Source: Chanos chanos (lineage: Eukaryota > Chordata > Actinopteri > Gonorynchiformes > Chanidae). Taken from it: a stretch of 64,000 nucleotides of DNA. The notes beneath the pieces were generated by a model that saw only the letters and a list, made by a program, of their open reading frames with translations, was not told where the DNA came from and ran no database searches. The translations under genes and the position numbers were made by a program. The DNA is taken from positions 10,755,264 to 10,819,263 of the forward strand of contig NC_044499.1 in assembly GCF_902362185.1 (NCBI RefSeq). The letters are read 5' to 3'. This document shows positions 27,151 to 38,623 of the stretch, piece after piece (within the stretch, counting starts at the first letter, position 1; each line of letters begins with the position of its first letter).

Positions 27151-27227
27151 CATAGAGCATTAACCTTCCTTTCAATGTTTGCTTTTGTCTCTTAATCAGA
27201 ATATATATATATATATATATATATATC

Positions 27228-29430
27228 TGCATCTCTATGCACGGCAGCCATTCCAACACAAGGGGTGCATCCGAGTAGTCACAAAAAATCACGTCTTATG
27301 TCCTTTACTAACCACTTTTCCTTGACCTCGATGGAAAAAGTCACGAGTTCAAGGAAAGATGGAAAGGAGAATTCATAAGGACTTGTTGAAGGAAAAAACA
27401 ACCACGGTGCTAAGAGAATCCGACTGCACTTACACTAAACTACGTAATTATGTGACGGCGGATGTTATTGACGTGGGTCTGCAATGGTAAATCTACAATG
27501 TTTAGTAGTCCAAAGATGGACTACTAAAAGCGCATCTTGACTTCGCTCCGTGTGCGCTCGCATCGTGTTGTTACCGCCAGGCTATACAGGCGTGGACAAC
27601 CCGGTAAAAATAATACTTCATTACCAACATTGGAATTGAAATAAAAAAAATAATACAGGATACCAGTCACAAAAGTGAAACGAATGGTTGCTCACGCTCG
27701 CCCTCCTGTCCACTCATATTTATCGACATGAATCCCAGTTAGTATGACTGTATGAAAATAATTGTTAAATTTATGCAAGATAGGCATATCATGCATAACA
27801 GATCTGCTACTATACATATCATCATTCTTAAGTTTCGAACATGCTAAATTAAAAACATCATCTGGCTGTAAACGTTTCCTTGTTGGTCATGTTGATCTGA
27901 TCCATTTTTAGATAACAGAATTTTATTTATTTTGCAATTACTAATGCTTGTACTTCAGTACTAAGTCTTACTTTTATTCAGAAATAGTTGGACAACTGGT
28001 AGTAAATTATTTAAATTCATATTGCGAATTTTATTAATTTTATATTTTCTCTGAAGAATTTAAGTAAGAATGCACGAGCACGAGGCGGTTTGCGTGAACT
28101 GCCCCTTTATTGATATAGAGACTGTTTAGAAAGTGTTATCTTTTGGAGAGCAAATACGTCTTTTGACTGACACCATCACTTTGTCATGTTACTTTTATTT
28201 TTTTATTTTACTTGTGTAGGATAAGCAAAGTAAATGAGAGAACCTCAGTCAGATAATCTTTGTGTCTCGTCAAAGATACGCCTGACACTGCCCAACGGTA
28301 GTGTTACATTGACATAATCGTTTGTTTTCGTGAACGACCGAATGGTGCGTCGTGTTTGACTAGAACACTGGTAAACCTAGAGCCGTAGGGGGCAGGGGAC
28401 ATCCTCCCCCGGGGAACATTTTCTTAACTCTGGCAGCTAAATGCACCATTCTCCCGCAGTTTGAGACAGAAATGAAAGGCCTAAAGGCAGTGGCGTCACC
28501 AGGATATCATAGCTTATGCTACATTGCAATTTCGCAACTTCAAATTTGATGCAATCAAAACTGTCAAAACACAGACGCCGGAGCTGGAGAGCTGGAGCTT
28601 TCAAAGCTGGAGCTGGACGTATTTTCAGGGTAGCCTACTTTAGATGGAATTACAAAGAAATTGTGCTTCACAATCAAGTAATCGCTGCTGGTCATTCTAC
28701 AGTTCCCCTCAGCACTTGCTCTAGTGTTCTGATGAATTATATTGCATTTTCTAATCATTGACACTACTGAGGACACAGTTGGGCTTTAAAGGACGGAGCA
28801 CGCACTCGCGCTTTACGGAGAATGAACGTGTTTTTCTGCTTGTTAAACATTATTACGTCACGTACCTCGCGATCTAGACATGAGATATCTATCTGCCTGC
28901 ACAAATCAACGAGATTGTACATTAGAAGCGAGCTAGGTTACTGCTGCAAATGGTTAACTCCTCTGTCCGTTCTTTGGCATAACATTGACGGTGTTGATTA
29001 ATTAAGGATAAGAAATATTTAAGATTTTAAAATATAAACATAATAAATTGAAAATTGTGCTGATAACCTAGGCCAAAGACAAATGTGACTTTTTGTAGCA
29101 GGGAAATCAATGCAGTCTGTTTGGTGATCTCAAGGATCTGTGAATGGATTAAAAAAATTTTTATATGTGAATAGATTTGGCATGAGATTCAGGCTGAAAG
29201 CGTGAGTGTCATGTCAGATGCATGACAGTTGGCAACTCTGGGAAAGGAAGCACTGAAGCACCTTTCCTAAGCATTTAGAGAATTCGACCAGCTCTTATCA
29301 CAGCTGCCACTTGGATACTTCCAAGTCATTTCACTCAGATAGGAACCTTCCTAAGCAAAAAAGACTATTCGGATGCACCCGAGCACACCTCATCCTACTT
29401 AATGAGGTACAGATTAGGTGATCACCTGAA
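27228..29430. other. Intergenic region between collectin A and the Tc1 copy
   Basis: No gene or named repeat recognised over about 2.2 kb. Composition changes from AT-rich to slightly GC-richer at 28380-28440. Confidence 0.35.
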
Positions 29431-29439
29431 CCAAGTCTT

Positions 29440-30330
29440 ATTTAACAAGGAAAAGTATAAAAATCACTGCTGTGGTCATCACTATGCTCTTGCAGCAGGA
29501 CCAGCTGGATGGCAAAAATGGTGCGAGTAGTACCTCAAAAGTAATTGGAATAAAAAAAAAAAAACAACTATTGACCATGCCAAAAGAGCTGACAAGGAAA
29601 GTTTTAAGTGAGGAAAAGAAGGGTTCAGTTCTGGCTTTACTGGCAGAGGGATACAGTGAGCGTCAGGTTGCTTCCATCCTTAACATTTCAAAGATGGCAG
29701 TTTATAAGAACAAGGTCAAACAGCAGACACTTGGGGCAGCAAAGCTACAGACCGACAGAGGGTGGAAACAAATCTCCACTGACCAGGATGAAAGCCAACT
29801 CATGTGAATGTTACTCAACAACTGTAGGATGACATCAAGTGACCTACAAAAAGAATGGCAAATGGCAGCTGGGGTGAAGTGCACGGCAAGGACGGCTTGA
29901 AATAGGCTCGTAGGGGCAGGGCTGAAGTTGTGCAAAGTGAGATAAAAGCCATTCATCCATGAGAAACAAAGAAGAGCCAGGCTGAGGTTTGCAAAAGGCC
30001 ATAAGGTTTGGACTTTAGAGGAGAGTAAGGTCATCTTCTCTGGTGAGTCCAGTTTTCAGCTTTGTCCAACACCTGGTTAGACAAGGACCTGGAGAGGGCT
30101 TCAAGCCACAGTGTCTCGCACCCACTGTGAAATTTGGTGAAGGGCCGGTGGTGATCTGGGGGTGCTTCAACAAGGCTGGAATTGGGCAGATTTGTCTTTG
30201 TGAAAGACGCATGAATCAAGTCACACACAATCCTGGAAGAACACAATTCCTTCTGCTCTGATAATGTTCCCCAACTCTGAGGACTGGTTATTCCAGCAGG
30301 ACAATGCATCGCTTATCGCATGTCAGTTCT
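29440..30330 (+). mobile_element. Tc1-like transposon copy, degenerate
   Basis: Readable pieces of a Tc1-family transposase: an N-terminal paired-type HTH (PKELTRKVLSEEKK, RQVASILNISKMAVY), then RLRFAKGHKVWTLEESKVIF, GVLQQGWNWADL and a terminal WLFQQDNA that carries the second catalytic Asp. Several stops and frame changes interrupt it, so it is inactive. No terminal inverted repeats were found, so both ends appear eroded. It is about as long as, and very similar to, 37266-38160. A piece at about 30470-30530 (RPIQSPHLISP) may be the continuation. Confidence 0.85.
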
Positions 30331-30591
30331 GTGGTTTTTTTTTTTTTTTTACCCTTTTCACAGTCAAATTATTACATATCCTGGATGATACTGTTTTTAA
30401 TTAAATTGACATGACACCCTTTCCATTTCATTATTAATCTGACAAAGATCATCTCGTCTCATGACAACTGAATTTCCCCTGACTGACAGGCCCATACAGT
30501 CTCCACATCTCATAAGTCCAAATTGTTCAAGATGGACCCAAAGTTGTGTACATGACTCCACATTTCTGTTACTTTTGAGGAATGTGGGGTG

Positions 30592-30940
30592 CACGGTGGC
30601 ACAGTGGGTAGCGCTGTTGCCTCACAGCAAGAAGGTCTTTGGTTCAATTCCCAGCAGGGTGGCCAGGGTACTCCCTGTGTGGAGTGTGCTTGTTCTCCCT
30701 GTGTCTGCATGGGTTTCCTCCAGGAGCTCCGGCTTCCTCCCCACAGTCCAAAGATGTGCGAGTCAGGTGAACTGGAGATACTGAGTTGCCTAAGTGTGAG
30801 TGTGTTTGCCCTGTGATGGAGTGGTGACCTGTCCAGGCTGTTTCCTCACTTTTTGCCCAGTGAATTCTGGGATAAGCTCCAGCACCCCCCCCCCCACAAC
30901 CCTAATTAGGATATGCAGCTCAGAGAGTGAGTGAGGAATG
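30592..30940 (+). mobile_element. tRNA-derived fish SINE
   Basis: Starts GGGTGCACGGTGGCACAGTG with an A-box-like TGGCACAGTGGGTAGC. The B-box is GGTTCAATTCC about 40 bases later. It continues with a body (ATGGGTTTCCTCCAGGAGCT, CACAGTCCAAAGATGTGCG, GATGGAGTGGTGACCTGTCC) that I recall from abundant teleost repeats. It ends near a GAGAGTGAGTGAGG tail. Not a functional tRNA gene. Confidence 0.75.
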
Positions 30941-31539
30941 TGTGTAAATAGTATTGTTTTTCATAAAATATAAAGTTGATCCCTGTAATCTTGGGTAAGT
31001 TACCCAACCTACCCTTTCTCTATCACATTGACACAGGCCATAGTTAGCTCTCCTAATGACGACAATTTAGGCTCATTATTTCTGATTACTTCACTTCATG
31101 AGGGATCACTGTATAAGTCTTACAACATTCTACACGCCATTCATTCTGCATAGTGTTTCCTCTGTCTTAATTGTCTTGTTTAGTTTACTGTTGTGAACAA
31201 TCCATTTTATCTGCTTTTCTTTGTCTGTTACTTCCATTCTTTGACCGCTGTTTTCTGATTATATCATTAAAACTTATTTAAAACTTTGTTTGATGTTGTT
31301 TCTCTCATGTCGGATCAGCTCTACAAACTCTAAGATTTTATGCCCTTCAGTAAATTTCTGTTCTGATTGAGTTGTCCGTAAGGACTGGTGTCCCAAAATG
31401 ATGAACAGTAGCGCTTCAACCACTGCCATCTCTCCGACACCTCCGACACCAGAATTACACAGAATGCAAGAAATCTCTCCGTCATTGACAGCGATGTCTG
31501 GTGATTGTTTTTCACTCACATTTCCTTGCTTATTTAATA

Positions 31540-31725
31540 CATTGCTCAGTGAGGAAAACAAATGTGTGAGGAATACACTTGTGTTCCTTATACAAACACA
31601 AAGAAAGTGGACTGCAATTACAACTTATGAATGTATTACACAGACACACCGGTTAATAGGTGATTAATTCAAATACGATAGAACAGGATGCATCACAACG
31701 GACATCATGCCACAATGCAGACATT
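31540..31725 (-). pseudogene. Relic of a C-type collectin: end of the CRD exon
   Basis: On the - strand 31725-31662 reads LWHDVRCDASC...FELITY-stop, matching the end of collectin C ([12 protein letters not shown]...CELTIS). The adjoining 31540-31660 matches the 3' flank of collectin C at 42050-42175. The rest of the CRD and all other exons are gone. Confidence 0.75.
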
Positions 31726-31885
31726 CTACATAGGCTTCTCATGGTCTGCTCGTCCCCACATCAACTTTCAGTACAACTACCGGCACCCAAAACTCTCGTT
31801 AAGATGTAATGTAATAGTTTTACAAAGTGAAGAAATATGTTTGTAATATCAAGACTCTCTTCAAATTACAGCAAATGGTTTAAAC

Positions 31886-32111
31886 CAGTGGTTCTCAATC
31901 CTGCTCCTGGGCGACCCCTGCTCTGCACATTTTCCATCTTTTCCTGCTCTACTTGCCAGACTGAACTCATCAGTGGCACTTTTGATTGGCTGAGCACAAC
32001 TGATTTAATCAAGAGCATGTTAATCACACTAATCAGGTGTATTTGGAGCAAGGATAGATAGAGGATATACAGAGCAGGGGTCCCTCAGGAGCAGAGGATT
32101 GAGAACCGCTG
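31886..32111. mobile_element. hAT-type MITE with 8-bp target duplication
   Basis: 226 bp with inverted ends CAGTGGTTCTCAATCCTGCT and its mirror ending GAGAACCGCTG. Flanked by GTTTAAAC (31878-31885) and GTTTAAAA (32112-32119), one mismatch. No coding capacity. Confidence 0.85.
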
Positions 32112-32189
32112 GTTTAAAAGACATTATGGTGTACTTGTTAATATTGTTACCATGGTGGTTTTTGACATTGTTTCCTGTCTACAAAAAAA

Positions 32190-32430
32190 AGAGTGATCAG
32201 TTTGCGGGTTCATTTGAGAAACTGTACATGAATCAGTTCTAAATTTTCCTCTGATACTGCGTTCACATGTTATTACTCTTTTGTGCTCCATTTTTGCACG
32301 AGTGAATAGCTCCAATTCAACGCTGTGAGACTAAATATTAATACGAACATTTATTCTTGCCCCAAATGGCCTATGTGACTACTAGCACACTGCTGGAGCT
32401 CTGTATTCACAAGGCTCATGCCGAGCATAT
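32190..32430. repeat. Duplicated non-coding block, copy 1
   Basis: Shares an extended match with 36840-37260 and 45600-46030 (landmarks TTCATTTGAGAAACTGTAC, GTTCACATGTTATTACTCTT, CCCCAAATGGCCTATG). No coding signal is convincing. It is part of the collectin segmental duplication. Confidence 0.7.
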
Positions 32431-33128
32431 ATATATAGCATGTTAGAGATTACTAGAGATTACGCAGCCACCTGCGCAAACCTGATGTGTCTGACTTATG
32501 TCATCTAAGTCATGTTGTTTATTCTGTTTCTCCACTGCTGACTTATGACATACTCCCCATATAAAGCATTTCTGTGGGATCTACACAGCCTGTCCTGTTG
32601 GGTCATCCTCAGTGTATTTATCTAACTTATCCATAAAGTTGAGTAGATAATCAACTTGTGTTTTTTATAGCACAAAAAAGGCCTGAGCATTAACTATTAT
32701 GCAGAATTTTCCATAACACAAATATTAAACTTTTCATTTAGGGTACATTTGAATCTCATTCAGAGAATCCTTTTTTAATATTGGTTTTCACATGAGATAA
32801 TCTGAAAGATGAGGTTATAACAAAGACGAAGATTTCACATACTTTCAGACATTTAGTTGTATTTAGGATCATCTTTCCAGTGCAGGGGAAAATGAAAAAA
32901 TATGTTACCTATGATCAGAGGAGTTACAGATTTATTCTGCCATAAAATATCAAGATTTTCATTTCATTTTCCAGAAAACAAAGATTTAAGGAAATACATT
33001 CATAGAACCAATCTGGCATTAAGAAGATTGAGTGACACAGGGTATTGTGTGCATTGTTTATCATTGAATTCATTAGAATATTCCCAAAAGTATAGATGAA
33101 TTACAAATTTGTCATATTCAAGCACAAA

Positions 33129-34485
33129 TTAAGGATTTACTATTTCACAGACTGTGAGATGGAATGAGTTACAATCGATATCATTCCAAAAACCATTGTT
33201 AAGAATCATGGTGCAGTCTTCTGCCCCATTGGTATTACTGGGTTCACCATTGGCCCATTTGGAAAAATTCAATGGGTATGTCTCTAAATCAACAAAGTTC
33301 CCCTCATGCTGCCTGTCTGTTGCTCCAATGAATGCATACAAGGAAGCAGTGGTGACCACAACTTTAGTTAGTGCTTGGTTTTCCTCTTCATTTCTAGGTA
33401 AGACCATTTTCCCACCAGTATCTCTACAGAACTTCACACCTTCATCAAAACTCATACTCAGTCCATCAGTCACATAGTATTTCTGTCCAACTTTACGGAA
33501 GATGCGGAAAGTTGTAGCTGTAAAGGAAAGTGTAATTTGTATGAGTATGTGATCACAGAGGTATTGTTCATTTTAGTCATTACAGAGTAGGACAGTGGAG
33601 CATCATGAATAATGACACTTATTTAGTTATAATAGCCCACCTTTCTCTATCAGGGACAGCCTGGCTCTAAGGCTCATGACTTCTGACTGAAGAGATGTGA
33701 TCAAACTCTCATTAACAACAGTTCCTGAAAACAAAAAACAGAATACATTGTGTCCATGTTTGCTTGTAATGTTTCAAAAATTTCGAGAAATTTTTACTTG
33801 ATTATTATTTAATGATTATGATTTGCCTCAGCTCATTCACACATTATTTACTATTACTTTACTACACAACTTGTAAAGCCTTTCTAAGACTGTGGTAAAG
33901 CCATTGTGTCATATAAAAATCACAGGAAGAAATGTGGGAGAAATGTTTAATTTTCTTGAAAATAAATAATTAGATCATGAAAATGATTGTGTTTTAAGAT
34001 TAATCAATACATTAACACACATAACACATTATTACTTGTTGTACCTGGCTCTCCTTTTTCCCCTTTGGGTCCTATTGGACCTGCAGGGCCTGGCTCACCT
34101 GAAGGTCCTTGCACACCAATTCCTGAGTACAAGGAGGGCAGAAAATGAAAGGAATTTCTTAAAACTTCCAGACCACCATGTTCTTACACTCACTGTTAAA
34201 TAACTGTTGAGTATCCATTCAGTCTGCTTTTTAGTTTTGAGCTGTTGCAGAGAGACACACACCTGGGTCACCTTTGTCTCCCTTTGGTCCAACAGCTCCA
34301 TCCCTCCCATCTTTCCCATCTCTCCCATCTCTGCCAGGAAGACCATTGTGCCCAGGAGTTCCTGGGACCCCGGCATAGGCTGGGCAGCTCTGATTGTTAG
34401 AAGTCGTTGTCTCAGTTCCAACTCTCACAAGCAGGTTTAGCTGCAGGAGCAGCAAAGCAGTGAGACGCTGCTTGTATAGTGCCAT
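33129..34485 (-). CDS. Collectin B: MBL-type lectin with EPS motif
   Basis: Four coding exons on the - strand: 34485-34263, 34122-34036, 33724-33641, 33517-33129 (783 nt, 260 aa), the same exon lengths as A and C. Signal peptide, Cys-containing N-terminus, Gly-X-Y stalk with the same GDPGIGVQG kink, coiled-coil neck, CRD. The sugar-site tripeptide is EPS instead of EPN. The Glu of AEDC and the Asn-Asp of WND are kept, so one calcium ligand side chain is weakened. The donor of exon 2 ends in AACAA before GTAATA, where A and C have AACAG, so splicing may be less efficient. The leader exon ends at 34997. The gene looks intact, and its sugar specificity is probably shifted. Confidence 0.92.
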
Positions 34486-34996
34486 CTGGTGTTATCTATG
34501 GAAACATAACTGCTAACCGAATAAAATTCATTTTGAAATAAGAGAAGACAAAGAAGAACAACCTAAAGAGAACATCTAAATTTTGTTTTTATTTGTGCTA
34601 CAGTTATTGGGCTGTTTCTCTAACCATTAGGTCACTATTACATAAGGATAATGCTCAGCAAACAGATCAGGTTTAGCATTACTGAAGTTTACCCAGTAAG
34701 TTTTGCTGATGGATGAATTGTTATATCATAGACAATCAACTGATATAATGTTTTTCCATTAACAAACCCTGTGCATAAAAACCCCAATCAAGGATTTTTT
34801 CCTTTTCCCAAACTTCATCCATTTAACTATGAAGCTAAGCTATTGTCTGTTTCTCTTCTATACTACACAAAAGTCACAGAAAGGATGAGTTCGTTACACA
34901 CTTTGCTCAAACTTGTTTGAAAGATTTGAGTATATTACTATATTTGATGTTTGTATGGATTTAAGCTTTAAAATTCATAAGGAAATGTGCACATAC

Positions 34997-35100
34997 CACA
35001 GATTATAGGAGCTGGCAGGCTTGGAGATGTTGGATTTTAAAGTGTTTGGGTAAATGTGTCTGGTTCTTTGGAGAATGAAGATGAGGTGGAGTTTTATATA
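34997..35100 (-). promoter_or_regulatory. Leader exon and TATA-box promoter of collectin B
   Basis: The donor TGTG/GTATGTGC is at 34997/34996. About 35 bases beyond the likely cap region the - strand reads TATATAAAA (35100-35092) inside CAGTGTATATAAAACTCC, a good TATA box. The start of transcription is inferred to be about 35065. Confidence 0.7.
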
Positions 35101-35699
35101 CACTGTATGAATAGGATTGCCTTTTACACCTTTATTATCCTTAAGACCATAAATATTTAGAGCTTTAACTTTCATCTTTGAGGCATTAGCCATTAACCTT
35201 TAGACCATTAATCTATTTTCAGTGTTTGACTTGCTTTCTTTCTCCTTAATCAGAGTACTTTTCCATGTTTAACTTGTTAACTAGCTCTGTCACCAAGCTA
35301 ATAAATGTGTTTTTTTTGTATGTGAGTGTGTGTGTATGTATGTGTGTGTATATATATATATACTGTGTGTGTGTGTATATATATATACTGTTTGTATAGG
35401 CTGTAGGCTATATATGAGCAAGGGAGAATGAGAGTATATCCATAAAAAGGAATTAATAGCCCACAACAGCTCACTGAAGTTAAACAAACAAACAAACAAA
35501 CAAATACAGTACATACATAAATGCATACATACATACTTACATACATACATAAAAACTTTATTCAAAGAAAATGCAAACACAGTTATCATGAGTCAAAAAA
35601 AAGAAATTTTAATAAACAGAGGCACTTGTGGCATGGCACCAAATTTCATGCTGCATTCAACAATGTTTACTAATACTAGACCTTTTGATGTCAGAAAGA

Positions 35700-35865
<166 letters not shown>

Positions 35866-36129
35866 GTTTTGGTGATGAATTAAGTATTATATCATACGCA
35901 GTCAACGAGATATTCTGTTCATCATTAATAAAACCCTGTACGTGAAAAACTCATTTTGAGTGCTTGAATTTTACCTATGAGACAAAGCCTTTAAATGTTT
36001 CCCTACCATACCACATAAAAGTCATGAAAAGGATAAGTTCTTTACATGTTTTGCTCAAACTTGTAGAAATTAGAAATTAGAAATTATTTCACCGATTCTA
36101 TGTTCATTTATGGATTAAGTTCTAAAATT

Positions 36130-36640
36130 CTGTTGGAAATGCGTACCTACTGAAGACCACAGGAGTTGATATGCTTGGGCTTCAACACACAATTTATCAG
36201 CAAGATTACCTATTATACTTTCTACTGTTCTAAAGATCAAACATTTTTACAGTCCTTCCAATCTTTGAACTTTGTTTTTCTTTTTCTTTCAAGACAACTA
36301 TTAACTTTTAATCATGTGCTTCAGGGACTTCTATGTTGGGATATTGGAAGTCAAATGTCATTACATCGAACAATCTCAGTCACATACCGTGAAAAGCACA
36401 ATGGACAGTACAACCATGACATGGTGGTATAGTGTGATTATGATATGAATATAAGTGGTGTCTGTGTGTGTATTGGGGGGGGGGAGCATATTACCATCAC
36501 AGAAAGGCTTGTTTTTTCTATGTAGGGCTCTCTTCCGTGATGTTTTGTTTTTAAGCTCAATGGGAGTGGTCTCAGTTCCATCTATCAGAGGCAGGTCTAG
36601 GTGCAGAAGCAGCAGAGCAGTGGAACACTTAAGTTCACAT
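36130..36640 (-). pseudogene. Relic of a collectin: leader exon and start of exon 1
   Basis: At 36142-36180 a leader-exon-like donor (GTACCTACTG context) and TGATATGCTTGGG remain. At 36565-36640 the - strand resembles the signal-peptide exon (GCTCTGCTGCTTCTGCACCT against the intact CTGCTGCTCCTGCAGCT). The start codon and the remaining exons are missing. Confidence 0.6.
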
Positions 36641-36839
36641 TAATAATATTTTCTTTGCATCCTACAATCACAGAAGAAAACTATAAAAACACAAAAGAGA
36701 CTGGTGGACTATTGCTGAAGAATGTTTACTGTTAAGTTTTGTTCCCAAAACATACTTCAGACAAAAATATTACACCCTGCAAAAATCTTATATTCTGTAC
36801 ACATCAATGCATAGGCTACAGGCTGAATGAATTCGTGAT

Positions 36840-37260
36840 TTTAGTCTGGTGTGATCAATTTGCAGGTTCATTTGAGAAACTGTACATGAATCAGGCCCAA
36901 TTTTTTCTCTGATACTGTGTTCACATGTTATTACTCTTTTGTGCTCCATTTTTGCAAGCATGAATAGCTCCAATTCAAGGTTGTAAGACGAAATATTAAT
37001 TCGAACATTTATTCCTTCCCCAAATGGCCTGTGTGACTTTTAGCGCACTACTGGACCTCTGTATTCACGAGGCATACTCCAAGCATATATGTACACCAGA
37101 ATATTCACAAATTTACTTCACGAATCTACTCCACATCTGCGCGTAGTCACGATAATAACGAAATAACTAAGCTGCTCGTAACAAAACCTAAAATGAAACA
37201 AAGCCAACTTTGATTCCTCTGTGCATTTACAGCAGCCTTTACGGTAAGCGAGTGATTGAC
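36840..37260. repeat. Duplicated non-coding block, copy 2
   Basis: Long match to 45600-46030, over nearly all of its length, and a shorter match to 32190-32430. The match ends exactly where the Tc1 copy begins (about 37262). Confidence 0.75.
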
Positions 37261-37265
37261 GGGGA

Positions 37266-38160
37266 AGGAAACAAGGAAAAGTATAAAAACCACTGCTGTG
37301 GTCATCACTATGCTCTTGCAGCAGGACCAGCTGGATGGCAAAAATGGTGCGAGTAGTACCTCAAAAGTAACTGGAATAAAAAAAACAACAACTATTGACC
37401 ATGCCAAAAGAGTTGAAAAGGAAAGTTTTAAGTGAGGAAAAGAAGGGTTCAGTTCTGGCTTTACTGGCAGAGGGATACAGTGAGCGTCAGGTTGCTTCCA
37501 TCCTTAACATTTCAAAGATGGCAGTTTATAAGAACAAGGTCAAGCAACAGACAATGAGGGCAGCAAAGCTACAGACCGACAGAGGGTGGAAACAAATCTC
37601 CACTGACCAGGATGACCGCTAACTCATGTGAATGTTACTCAACAACTGTAGGATGACATCAAGTGACCTACAAAAAGAATGGCAAATGGCAGCTGGGGTG
37701 AAGTGCACGGCAAGGATGGCTTGAAACAGGCTCGTAGGGGCAGGGCTGAAGTTGTGCAAAGTGAGATAAAAGCCATTCATCCATGAGAAACAAAGAAGAG
37801 GTTTGCAGAGGGACATAAGGTTTGGACTTTAGAGGAGAGTAAGGTCATCTTCTCTGAGTCCAATTTTCAGCTTTGTCCAACACCTGGTTAGACAAGGACC
37901 TGGAGAGGGCTTCAAGCCACAGTGTCTCGCACCCACTGTGAAATTTGGTGAAGGGCCAGTGGTGATCTGGGGGTGCTTCAACAAGGCTGGAATTGGGCAG
38001 ATTTGTCTTTGTGAAGGACGCATGAATCAAGTCACACACAATCCTGGAAGAAAACTTGCCTCCTTCTGCTCTGACAATGTTCCCCAACTCTGAGGATTGG
38101 TTATTCCAGCAGGACAATACTCAATGCCGCACATCCAGGTCAAACAAGGTGTGGATGGAG
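37266..38160 (+). mobile_element. Tc1-like transposon copy, degenerate
   Basis: Close copy of 29440-30330. HTH region LKRKVLSEEKKGSVLALLA and ERQVASILNISKM, later WLFQQDNTQCRTSRSNKVW with the catalytic Asp. Stops and small deletions interrupt the frame. It starts at the same internal point (AACAAGGAAAAGTATAAAAA) as the other copy, without an inverted repeat. Confidence 0.85.
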
Positions 38161-38189
38161 GACCACTAGATCAAGACCCTTAGCTATAT

Positions 38190-38620
38190 CCATTTAGCTA
38201 TAAATCTAACCAGTTTAAACTGTTTAATGTTTCTCTTCCATACTTCCATACTCCTCCACATATCTCTTTCATACACAGAAGACACAGAAAGGATGAGATC
38301 TTAACATGTTTTGCTCAGACTTGTTTGGATATTTTGAGTATATTAATTGTATATTTTGTTATGCATTTAAGCTTTAAAATTCAGACGAAAATGTGCACGT
38401 ACCACAGGTTACGGGAGTTGACAGGCTTGGAGATGTTGGATTCTGAAGTGTTTGGGTAAATGTGTCCTGGTTCTGTGGAGACTGAAAATGAAGCACGGTT
38501 TAATATACACTGTATGAATAACACGACCTTTTACACCTTCAATTATCCTGAAGACCATAAACATTTTACAGCTTTAACTTTGATCTGTCTGTAGAGAATA
38601 AACCTATTTTTCAATGTTTG
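38190..38620 (-). pseudogene. Orphan collectin promoter and leader exon
   Basis: Matches the upstream part of collectins A, B and C, including the leader exon with its donor (GTG/GTACGT at 38403/38402) and the region where B and C have a TATA box, here TATATTAAA (38507-38499). No collectin coding exon follows on the - strand, where the Tc1 copy begins. Upstream it is cut by the 3' end of the L2 LINE. Confidence 0.75.
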
Positions 38621-38623
38621 ACT

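Noticed and set aside
30592-30665. Possible tRNA gene from A- and B-box-like motifs
   Set aside because: No cloverleaf pairing can be traced, and the body continues as a SINE.
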